Positions 23,249 to 33,367 of a stretch of DNA of 64,000 nt are shown one piece after another (the first letter of the stretch is position 1; every line of letters starts with the position of its first letter). The stretch is from positions 2,294,001 to 2,358,000 of the forward strand of contig JAHYIO010000003.1 in assembly GCA_020543525.1 (NCBI GenBank), written 5' to 3'. Source of the DNA: Coriolopsis trogii (lineage: Eukaryota > Basidiomycota > Agaricomycetes > Polyporales > Polyporaceae). A program made the translations under genes and the position numbers. The notes below the pieces were generated by a model that worked only from the letters and a program-made list of their open reading frames with translations, was not told the DNA's origin and did not search any database.

Positions 23249-25034
23249 ATGTCCAGAAAGGCCATATTCTCCCCAGCATCCACTTCAGCCAAGTTTGCAC
23301 CGCGCACAGGAAGATTCAGCATAGATCGCGAGGATGGCACCTCAGTCATCCAGACTGATACTCCAGCTCTACTCACAGCAACATCGCGCGGCCTGATTCC
23401 TCATCTGTCGCGTGACAATGCATGTCTCACTGCGGCGATACGACATGTCCAGCTGCCCTTTGAGTCATTGTAAGAGCTTGCACTTGGGAACCCCTCTCCT
23501 CCCCTGTCAGGGCCTTCTGACCCGCACCCTACAACCTGCAGCCTCGACAGGAACCCTCCAGTTCTTACCTTGGTTGAAAGCGCACATCCACTGCACGATT
23601 TCCTAGGCTATGACAAGGAGAAGCACGTCACCGTCCTGACTTTACGCGACCCCTCGGATGGCAAGAAAATGCCACCGAATGGGAACGACTTCGTGTCTGC
23701 GCAGTGTACCCGGGGGGTCCGCAAGGTCCGTGCAAAGTACCGCACCTGTACCATGTCCTGAATCCACCTGCCAGGTCAGTCCGTCTGCATGGAAGACCCA
23801 TGCGCAGAGGTGCAAGCCAGACCTTGTGGTGGCCCTCTCAGACACACCATTCACGCCCCCTCCACATTCCCGAAAGCGTCTTACAAAGAGCATAGAACGC
23901 TCCGTATTCTGGCTCGCAGACTTCCTCAGGGCGTCAAGTTACCCTGTACCGCGCCCGCACAACGTCCTCGTCCACCTTGCTGGCGGCGCAGAACCTCACG
24001 CGCGGGCAGAGTTCGCGGATCGTCTCACAGAACCGATTGAGAAGAAGGACGCAACGGGGCTCGCACCCTTCAACACGCTCGACGAGGGAGTAGCCGGCTA
24101 CGTGATCGATCTTCTCCCCTTGCGCGCAGCTATCACTGCAGAGGGTTCACGCTCAAAACTCGACCCTACCGCTGAGGAACTCCTACATGCCATTGACCAC
24201 CAGCGGTCCTCTCCGGATCTGAACGAGGAGCTGAAAGGGCTCCTCCAGGCCTCGCTATCTCCTCTTCCATTCGACAAGCCCCGTATCGTCAATTCTCCCG
24301 TCTCCCCCCACGAGATCCTCCGTCTCGTTCGGGATGTAGGGGTGGATCTCGTCGACGGATACTGGGCTCAGCGCGCGGCAGACATTGGCATCGCGCTTGA
24401 CTTCCGCTTTCCAATCCCCCCAGAGGCGTCGTCCGCATCAGACGAATGTTCCCGACCCAGAGCACGGCCAAGCGGGAAACAGGACCTCGGACACAATCTC
24501 TTCGACCCATTGTACCGTCATGACCATTCGAGACTGGCCTCCCATTTCGCAACAGGCATCGCTGCAGAACAGGACGATGCGCAAACTCTCCCTGTCTGCC
24601 CCTGCGGAGCATGTTCCCCACGCTCGCCGCCTTCGCGACTGTTGCACAGCACAGTCGACAGCCAGGCGTGGCAGGACACGGAGCGTCCCCTCCCGCCTTC
24701 TGCTCTTCAGCCGCCGTTCGTTCGCTCGTACCTCCACCACCTCCTGCACACGCACGAGATGTCGTCTCATTCACTCCTCGCCATGCACAACCTCACAGTG
24801 CTCTCTGCCTTCCTTGAAGGCATCCGGGCCGTGCTCTCCCGTGGGCCATCGGCGCAAGACGAGTTTGTGGAGGAAGTGGAACGGTTTGAGCAGGTGTACG
24901 ACGAGGAGATGGTCTTGTGGGACGAGGCGAGGAGGATGTGGATTGAGGTCGAGCACGCTAGAGGCAAAGGACGGCTAGCTCGGGAGAAGGAGAAACAGGC
25001 TGCATCCACTATTGGGACGGCAGTAGAATTGTGA
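23249..25034 (+). CDS. QTRT2: Queuine tRNA-ribosyltransferase accessory subunit 2
   Basis: The eukaryotic tRNA-guanine transglycosylase is a dimer of catalytic QTRT1 and this accessory subunit; it inserts salvaged queuine at position 34 of tRNAs with a GUN anticodon. Exons 23249-23469, 23551-23725 and 23775-25034 give 551 residues. The start MSRKAIFSPASTSAKFAPR is followed by TSRGLIPHLSRDN. The barrel core shows PDLVVALSDTPFTPPP, KRLTKSIERSVFWLADFLR and VSPHEILRLVRDVGVDLVDG. The zinc site is visible as CPCGAC followed by FVRSYLHHLLHTHE, i.e. CxCxxC plus His. The C-terminal part is charged and helical (EEVERFEQVYDEEM). The Asp pattern of the catalytic subunit is not evident, which favours QTRT2 over QTRT1. 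It is divergent from the GHKL giant and convergent with NUC1. Confidence 0.85.
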
Positions 25035-25278
25035 TGAAATGTATTTAGTCAGATTCTGTGTGCTCAAGGGGGCCTTGTTGAGGCCACCTGAACAATACAA
25101 ATGTATTATGGAGATCTTGTTACCGTAGTGAAACACGCTGCCAGAACTCTCTGCCATATGAAATGATTGCAAGTCTCTGGACCTCTACAACGATCGGAGC
25201 TTGCCAGGGCTGAGTGCCCATGACTACCAGCACACTACATGCAAACATGTCCTATATACTCCCGGCCATGGCCAATGG

Positions 25279-26734
25279 CTACTTGGGAGCAGAGATAGCT
25301 CGGCGCATGTCGGGACGTTTTTGCGCATCATCAAACCGGCGAACAATCACTTCACACTTGGTCGACTTGCATATGTGTTTCGAGTTTGCTTTGACGGCAT
25401 CCGAGAAGAGTGTAAGTCCTGCCGCCTTCTCTACAGCCTCGACTAAATTTCCAAAATCGTATCAGTGAATGCGAAGGACTCAAGCACGATCAAGTCATAC
25501 CAGGAACAACGAACGCTTCCAACTTGGCATCGTCCGGAATGACCGCGTTGGGAAGGACAAAGGCTCCTGTTGAGATCTCTGGAATGTCCGGCGTCGATGG
25601 CGATGACGGCTTGGACGTCAGGACGACCTTCGCGAAATGCGTCGGTACGGACACATTTGGGGGAGAACCAATCACTTCATGGGACTGCATCAAGCCTAGG
25701 TCAGTATGAGTTCAGAGGTTCCATAGCAGGCGGTCCGAACACTGACCACACGCCATTTCCCGTCCGTCTCCAATTTGGGGAGATAGAGAGGGATGGTGAA
25801 CACGTAAACGTCCGCGAAGGAGGAAGTAAGACGTCTGCACCAATCCTCAAGGTACGCCCAATCTACGAACAAAGACGTTCAGACGATAGCGGTTGACCGT
25901 GAGTGGAGCACATACAATGCCTGTTGAAGCCGTCTCCTACTTGCGGCGCGATGTTCGTGAGCAGGAACGTCTCATCCATAGCATCCTGGGGACCGCTGTG
26001 AGATGCTGACATATGATGTGATTTGAGAAGGAACTAACTTGAGAAGTTTTGGCATCTGCTGCAGGAACCCTGCGCAGCGTCAGCACATTTTCAAGGCAAA
26101 AGTGCTGAGAAGGCAAAAGTGCTGAGGGACTTACATGTGACCCCGGTCGTACCCACTACGGAAATAGTCCTGCAGCTTTGCGCGGAACATGGCAGGTATT
26201 GACGCATCCTCCTTGAATTGAGAGTTTGAGCGGTCACCGCCTGCGTCTGACTTGCTCTGGAGAGCCGACTTCCCAAGGGAGGCAAGGGTCAAATGTTCAG
26301 CTGTCTGATGTTCGAGAGTGAGACAGCTGACGCAGACCGGCGCAAGCAAAATACGCACCCAAGCTGGATGCCGTCTTTGACGGTCATATCCAGCAATATA
26401 CGCCCGCCTCACGAGCAGGTCAGATACAGGACCTACAATGAATGGGATTTGATGTCAGGTCCCGCACACTGTACTCAGATTTTGCATACGCACCTGGGTG
26501 ACCATACTTCAGCACAGCCGTATCAACCTGCACCATGCTCCCTGCAGGCGCCTTCATCAGAGCACCCTCCCCAGCTTTGACGTCCATGACCGGAGGCGGC
26601 GGTGAGACCTGGCCAGGTACAGGTGACGGGGGCAGCATGTCTCTTCTGCGCGAGGCTACAGCTGTAGCTACACCACCGCCGACAAGGGCTCCGACGGCGA
26701 AGACAGCAGCGTGAACGATCGTCGAGCTTGCCAT
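25279..26734 (-). CDS. NUC1: Mitochondrial endonuclease G (DNA/RNA non-specific nuclease)
   Basis: EndoG-type beta-beta-alpha-metal nuclease of the mitochondrial intermembrane space or inner membrane, involved in mtDNA turnover and cell death. The start at 26734 gives MASSTIVHAAVFAVGALVGG, a hydrophobic N-terminal targeting/anchor segment followed by a Pro-rich linker. The nuclease core begins VLKYGHPG, then RRAYIAGYDRQRRHPAW, then the catalytic YFRSGYDRGHM with the general-base His, then FLLTNIAPQVGDGFNRH with the metal-binding Asn. Later exons give DVYVFTIPLYLPKLE, FAKVVLTS and FVLPNAVIPDDAKLEAFVVP, and the protein ends RRAISAPK at 25279. The order and motifs match fungal Nuc1 throughout. 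At least five introns interrupt the gene. It is convergent with QTRT2 (about 245 bases between stops). Confidence 0.92.
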
Positions 26735-27557
26735 GTTTGCGAATGAGTATAGTCGAACAGCGAGGCAGGTAGCTGACGGCAAAGTACTGTTGAGCTCCGC
26801 AAGAGGGACTCGGACGCTGTCAGCTGCAGCCTGCAGCGCGCCTGGGGCAAAACGCGTCGAAGCGCTTAGCGCGTCATATATGGGCGCTTATACTGCCGCG
26901 GCAGCAGCAGCACGATCGGCCGAACGAGATACTCAATAAAGTCATTGGCGACCTCACGATGTATGAGCGACAGACACGTCAGGAACACACAGTGAAGACA
27001 CCGAGTACAGGACATGCACATGTGGCCCTGAGGTATGCTTTGTCCATCCAATATATACACCGTCGCACTTGCTCTAACTTGCGATATCAAAATCATACAA
27101 CCAAAGGCTACTGGGGAGGGAGGCACAAAATCAGGAACATGAGGCGAATGAAGCATGAGAATGCGCATGACGGAGGACAACTATGATATATGGGTGGGTC
27201 TGATGAGGGTAAAGACTTTAGCATGCAAGAAGTGGATCGAAGTTCGGTAATTGGCTTTCATCATAAAACAACGTAGGATTCGCTGGCACGCTCTCATGCG
27301 CCGCAGAGACCGCCAGCTTCGATTAAACGGAGGCGGGAGGAGTATACTTTGCCTTGCAGGCCGTGAGGAGGATGATTCGAGTGACGCAAAGGAAAGCAGC
27401 GTAAGGGGAAATGGGAGTAAAAGACCAGGAAAGCAGGAGAGATATAGGAGGAAAGAGCGGGCGTCGCGTCTGGTACGAACAGGACGTAGCATGTAAGAAC
27501 GTACTTCACAATCCGGACAGGCTCGCAAGCCCACGCATCCTAGAACACTTGTTGATC
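26735..27557. other. 820-bp intergenic region, no gene seen
   Basis: Between the NUC1 start and the stop of the PIN4 gene (both minus strand). It carries the NUC1 promoter and the PIN4 3' region. A short CAG/GCA run occurs near 26900-26912. No supported frame is present. Confidence 0.5.
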
Positions 27558-29337
27558 TTAAATTTCCAGGGGCTCATGAGAGCGCGCTTCGAATCCGCCT
27601 CGGTTGGTCTGACTCTCTCGACGCTCCCGCCTCGACTCAAACCCTCCAGCGCCAGGTCCGCGCGGCTGCCGGACAACACCAGTGGGGCTGTCCATGCCAC
27701 CACCGCTCAGGCCGGAGACGCTTGCGGGAAGGGTGGGCACTGGAGGGATTCCATTACCGAAAGCACCGCTGTTGCCGAAAAGAGCGGCAAACCCAGGTGA
27801 ACGACGGGAGGGAGACGCAATGGTGGCGTAACCTTCGCGGATGTTGCCGTTGGAGGAGCGCGTTTGGAGACGCGGGGCCTGCGCCTGAAGGCTCTTCATG
27901 TCAGGCATGGACTTCTTGACACGAAGACTCTGCGCGTTCATCGGGGAAGTCGGAGACAGATAGGATGATGCGCGCGAGATGGTCTGACGGCCAGCCTAGG
28001 TATATGATTCAGCCCTGTTATAGCGACCTGTGGCATTATGACTCACCGCATTGGGATCGATGCGAGTTACAACAGCATATCGTTCTTCCCCTTCGCCGAC
28101 TGAGTAATGATACACGCCAAGCTTCTGCGCGACAAGATGGACAACACGGCGCTGCTTAGCAGTCAGAGCCCGCGAGAACGCCAGTTCGTCGCGCATGGGA
28201 TCATCCTTGAAAAGCAAAATGCGGGAATAGATCTCGAGCGTCGAAGGGTCGTTGAGGTCGAGCTCGTTCGAGGGCGACTTCAGAGCAGCTGGAGTGGGAG
28301 ATACCGCAGGCAGCGGGGGCGACGTAACGTTGAAGGACTGCGAAGTCGGCAAAGGAGGCATCTGGGGCGGAGAGTATTGCGAGCTCTGATACACGTTGGA
28401 GGCAGAAAAAGAGCGTTGTGGGGTGAAAGGCGTCGTCAAGACGGTGCCAAAGTCATCGTAACCCTGCTGTTGCTGCTGCAATGCCTGTTGTTCTTTTTCG
28501 AGTTGCATAGAACGCATGCGACGAATGGCTTTCTCCCTCTCAATGCGTTCCTTTTCTCCGGCCTGCAGTACCTTTTTGTACTCGACTCGCAGCTTACGGC
28601 CTTGCACGTCGAATCCATTGAGAGCAGCGACGACGGCGTCGGCGTCTGCAGATTGGCGGAAGTTGGCAAAGGCAAGACCGCGGAACTGTCCCGATTGATC
28701 AAGGTGGTAGTTGAATGCGTAGGGAGTAGGGATCGAAAGCGATGCCTGTGGATTTGGTGAACACGCCCATCCTGATCCGCCACAGAAGCGATGGAGCTAC
28801 TCACTATGATGTCAAGCAACGTTTCACGCTTAACGTTGAAGGGGATGTTCTTGATGACAATGGCTGTGGGTATGATTTCGTCGTCCCCGGCAGGCGTCCC
28901 CGGAGTCATGGGAGGCGCGTGCATGTGGCCCAGTGGGGGAGAGCCCCCAGACGAGGAGAGATCGGAGTTGTTGGGGGGCGACAGCGAACGACCGTCGGGC
29001 AAGCCTGTCGGGTTGTCGAGCCATTGCTGTATGTGTGAGTGGGTATCTTCAGTCACCGAGGCTGAGAGAAGACACGAAGTGGGAGAAGACACACTGAGGG
29101 TAAGGCAGCACGGGAAGCCTTGTTCTTCAGGGGAGACTGGCTCATGCCGAGAGGACTGTACTGCGACTGGGCAGGGATAGGAGGGGATGTAGAATAGTGG
29201 TATGGGTTTCTACCATTGCCGCCTGCGTTACCCTCGTAGTCGTAAGCGTCATGAAGGCGTTGCTGGGAGGGCTGGGAGCCGAGGGAGAGGGTAGCGACTT
29301 GGGCGGCGATGTCTGGGGTAGAGGAGGCACTAGTCAT
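27558..29337 (-). CDS. PIN4: RRM plus R3H-type RNA-binding protein, Pin4/Cip2 family
   Basis: Fungal RNA-binding cell-cycle and stress regulator, likely cytoplasmic. The start at 29337 gives MTSASSTPDIAAQVATLSLG. A disordered Ser/Pro-rich region (with NPYHYSTSPPIPAQ and LSPPNNSDLSSSGGSP) precedes the RRM: TAIVIKNIPFNVKRETLLDI, then SLSIPTPYAFNYHLDQSGQF, then RGLAFANFRQSADADAVVAA and FDVQGRKLRVEYKKVL. A charged helix (ERIEREKAIRRMRSMQLEKE) and a Gln run (27 bases of CAG-type codons near 28460) follow. An R3H-like region (TLEIYSRILLFKDD, LTAKQRRVVHLVAQKLGVYH, RYAVVTRIDPNA) comes next. The tail is Ser/Arg-rich and ends SHEPLEI. The S. pombe homologues (cip1/cip2) counteract the Csx1 stress response. 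It is divergent from the EH-domain gene. Confidence 0.88.
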
Positions 29338-30145
29338 GATGGATAAGAGGGGCGAGCCTGGGAGGTATTAGTTGGGGATGATACAAGGCTTTCGTGAAGA
29401 TGACTCGTTAGATGGAAATAATGAGGAGGATAGGAGAAGGTAGAGAGAGGGACAATGCACCAGACAGCGAAGATGGTCGTTGATGGAAAAAGTACGTCCG
29501 CGACTCTGGCGCTTGGCTGGTGAGAAACCCACCACGAGGCATCTCTATCGTGTTTCTGTCCGTAAGCTGCCCCTTCCGATGCCCTTTCTCCCGACCCACA
29601 CCGTTCTACCCGACACACCGCATGCACATCTGCGGCGGGCGTGGCCATTGTGAGCGTGTTCATCAAATCCCAGCCACCCGCGACGATGAGCAGCAGACAT
29701 TATTGCGAGGTGGATCGTTCACTTGTCCCTATGTAGATCGCCGTCAGATTCCGGCCGGCGTATACACACACGTCTTTACTCTGTGCCTGCTTCTCGCGGC
29801 CTCGAGTCTGCGAAAGTTTACTGTCGACGCAGCCTGTGCCGCACGGGCGACTCCTGCCAGTGCCACTGCGCAGCTGCGCCCTGGCTCAGATATCAGGGTG
29901 GGAGTGACTGTTGTGTCTGCAGCTTGGAGCAGACCCATCCCAGCCATCGACAACGTCGTCGGTGACCGTCAGCGCGCAAGTTCCGTGATCACCTCGCTCT
30001 TCGTACATGCATTTCCGGCGCCGGTCATCCGCCCCTTACGGCCGGGGAAACCTGTGCATCCCGGCCCAAGCTCAAACGTGGGCATACACTTGTGAGTTAC
30101 GGCGATATCAAGACGTCCGTTCCCGCCACCGACTACATCTTCTAC
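29338..30145. promoter_or_regulatory. 800-bp divergent region of PIN4 and the GAT-EH gene
   Basis: I looked here for a VHS domain or 5' exons of the downstream gene and found none in any frame. A possible donor at 30092 (T|GTGAGT) with acceptor at 30163 would join an upstream frame (reads AQAQTWAYT) to the GAT part, so an unrecognised 5' exon is possible. Otherwise it appears to be promoter sequence. Confidence 0.4.
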
Positions 30146-32896
30146 ATGATCCTCTTACCTCCAGATGGCCCTGCACCCTACCCTCACTCTCCGTCCTATC
30201 TCCAGCATGTTCAGGGCCCGTCACCACATCCTCCTCCGTCCTCCCCAAATGCCGTCATCGCCCCAGAGGATGATGTCCAGCGGCTATTCAATGTCTGTAA
30301 AGTCGGGCAAGGCAACGCGGAGCTGCTACAGGAGGTCCTAGTGTATGCCAAGCCACAAGAGCTCAAGAACGATATCACGAAGGTACCGTCCTATTTTCGC
30401 CTTCCCATTTGTTGCCGACGGCCGACGGATGGACGCAGGAATTGCTGGATCGAGCGCGGGCATCCCATGAGCTCATTGGGTCTCAAATTCCATGGGCGAC
30501 GACCGAGGCGGAGAAGTCGAGGCGAGCAGCGCGGACAGCGGCGGAGACCACTCAAGAACACCTGCTCGCCGCCCTCTTGGCTGCTCACGAGCAGCTGACG
30601 GAGAGTATGAGGATGTATGAGGACCTTGAGCGTATTGCCATCGAGCAAGAAGCCGAGGAACGTATGAAGACGGAACGACTGGTATGCTCCTACTCGTCCA
30701 AGGATCGAAGCCAGTTCTCATAATCGTCTGTTAACCGCAGATTCAAGCCCTAACTGCCGTTTCCGAATATCGTCCATCGCCCGAAGAGGCTCCACTCATT
30801 GATTGGGTTTTCTCGACAGGAGATCCCGAACGGACGGGGAAGATCAATCCGCAGACGGCTACGCGCATTTTCAGTGCATCGAACCTCCCACCCGACGCGT
30901 TGGCGAGAATATGGGAAATTGCGAGCGTGGATAGCAAAGATGGGTTGCTGGATAGGCAAGGTGTCGGTGTCGCGTTGCGATTGATAGGGCATGCACAGAG
31001 TGGGGCTGTGGTCTCAGAGAGCCTCGTCAAGAGAGGTGAGTGAAACCTCTTTTGAGACGCAAATATGCTCGTTGACCGATCGTAGCGGGAGCACCCGCAA
31101 CGTTGGAGAACATTTCGCCTAGCACGTCTGAACCTGTCGCTGGACCTTCCTCAGGCGTGTCATTCGGCGTGCTCCCACCCCTGACAACACACGACAAGGC
31201 AAAATTCAGGAAGATATTCAAGGCATCGGGTGCGCAAAATGGCGTATTGTCAGGTGAGTAGCCTACTGCGGGCAACAGGTCAAGTTGTTCACACTACATC
31301 CAGGACAACAAGCCAGAGACGTCTTCATGAAGTCGAAATTGCCGTGGAACACACTGTCGGAGATTTGGTACGTGACAGCCGCTGTTCCCATCGTAGAGGT
31401 GTTCATCCTGTGCGAATCTCAGGAACTTAGCTGACATCCGGCGGCGAGGATTCCTCGATGTTGCTGACTTCACAATTGCCATGTATCTCATCCAAGCCCT
31501 CATGACTGGTAGATTAACATCGGTACCTACCACTTTGCCCCAACACCTCTACGACGAAGCAAGCCGGCATTCGCCCAACCCGTCACCGTCTGCTACGCCG
31601 CAGAGCTTCACTGCAAATACGCCACCTCTACATCCTTCGAGGTTCACCCCCTTAGCGTCTCCTTTCGCAGGACCACCGCCTCGGCATCCGATGTCAAGAG
31701 CAGCATCGCAACCTCCCAGTCCAAGTTGGGATATCTCGCCAGCAACAAAAGTCCAAGCCAATCACGTCTTTGCTACCCTTGATCCGCGCAACCGCGGCCG
31801 TGCCAAAGGGGAAGCTGTCCGTGCGTACATGCAGCAGGTTGGTCTATCGACCAATGCGACTGGTCGAATATGGTAAGTGGATGGTGGTAAGATAGTGCGT
31901 TTCCCTCTCAATGACGTGTCGCCACAGGGACTTGGTAGACATCGGCCATAAAGGCTACTTGACTCGGGATGAGTTCGCGGTGGCCATGCATCTTGTCAAG
32001 TTAAGGAAAGACGGGCATCACCTACCAACCGCCCTTCCTCCGGGACTTCTCTCCTCCTATGAAAACATCGAAGATGCGTATACCGGAATCGTTGCCGACG
32101 TCTCACAACATCTTGGACCCCCTGGTAGCGTGTCTCGGCCGACTTCGAGTCATCTCGTATCGCATAGCGAGGACAGACCAAGGCCAGACACAATAGCTGG
32201 TCCCTCGCATCTGCGCTCTTCCCGCAGTACACCGCATTTATCACTCATGCCGCCCCAGTCACCTCTACCTTCAAGTGCATCCGCTCCCTTCCCGATGTCT
32301 CCTCTACCAGGACCAATGAACTACGTACCTACACAAGCAACTAGTCCAGCACAATGGAACATTAAGCCTGACGATAGGGCACGCTATGACAGGTATTTTG
32401 ACCAGCTCGACACTCAGCGGAACGGCTATCTACTGTCCGACATCGCGGTACCGTTCTTCGGCCGAGCAAAGCTGCCCAACGATGTGATGGCGACCATCTG
32501 GTGAGTGACCACAACGCCTGATGGATGCAACCACTCTAAAGATCTGAGCACAGGGACCTTGCGGACTCGGAGCACGACGGTCGTCTGACCCGCGATGACT
32601 TTGCCGTCGCGATGCATCTCATTCGACAGAAACTTGCGGGGAAGGAGTTGCCAGCCGCAAGCGCTGTCTTGCCCTCTCGTCCTCCGACTTCACCCCTGCC
32701 TACTGAAGCAGTACCACAGATGCGGCCAACCCTGGAGGAGAGCACACCGCAGCGTCATTCGCCTGGATCTCGGACAGTAACAGAGTCGCAGCCCGATCCG
32801 ACGACAGTTCGACTACCTGATGACGACGATGTCCGCTCAGATACCCCTCCACCACCTTACGAACTGATCGCTGCAGATGCATTACAGTCTGATTAG
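30146..32896 (+). CDS. GAT-like domain fused to four EH domains
   Basis: Predicted endocytic or sorting adaptor. A provisional start at 30146 (MILLPPDGPAPYPHSPS) is the first in-frame Met before the conserved part; an upstream exon cannot be excluded. A helical GAT-type region follows: DVQRLFNVCKVGQGNAELLQ, then ELLDRARASHELIGSQIPWA and LLAALLAAHEQLTESMRMYE, as in VHS-GAT (Lsb5/GGA-like) proteins, but without a VHS domain. An intron (about 30682-30740, branch TTAAC) then joins EERMKTERL to IQALTAVSEYRPSPEEAPLI, the first of four EH domains: near 30790-31030, 31190-31500, 31750-32000 and 32370-32640. The last two show the family motifs IWDLVDIGHKGYLTRDEFAV and IWDLADSEHDGRLTRDDFAV. EH domains bind NPF peptides on endocytic cargo and adaptors. 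The tail is Pro/Ser-rich and ends at 32896. A two-gene reading (GAT gene ending at 30723) is the alternative. Confidence 0.72.
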
Positions 32897-33367
32897 TACT
32901 ACACGTATGGCAATCTTGCGGAGGAACCATCTATCCTTAATTGCATGCATAGACGTACAAGTTGTACGGGAGTCGTATTTGCATTCAGTCATAGTCTCTT
33001 CTTCTTGTATCATTGGTGACATACGTGCGCTTGATCAATTTTGTTTCCTATACACGTTTGTACGCTGCTTCCTTATCCAACGTTCACTGCTGCAGGATGA
33101 TGTGAGTGCCAGATCAACAACAATAACGGGCTCGAGGCCCGGATCGATTTACGTAAATGCTGCAAGATCCAGGAAAAACGAGGCAGGGAGAACGGAGCTG
33201 GCGGAGTGTAAGACTAGAAATGATCGTTGTGCTCTATTTGGATTACGCTTTGAGAGCGTCGAGGACTGTGCCGAGGCTGCAGGACGCGACGAGCTGGACG
33301 AGAGCAAGTTGGAGGTCGACAGGCAGGAAGCGTTCACGTTCACGTTGTTCGCGCCAAACAGGGCAGG
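32897..33367. promoter_or_regulatory. 470-bp tandem intergenic region upstream of striatin
   Basis: Between the stop of the GAT-EH gene and the striatin start. It is AT-richer than its surroundings (32930-33100). Open frames across it have no recognisable content. It probably holds a 3' region and the striatin promoter. Confidence 0.5.

Noticed and set aside
29500..30145. VHS domain or other 5' exons for the GAT-EH gene
   Set aside because: No VHS-like sequence found in any forward frame; only a possible donor at 30092 remains, which is too weak to annotate.
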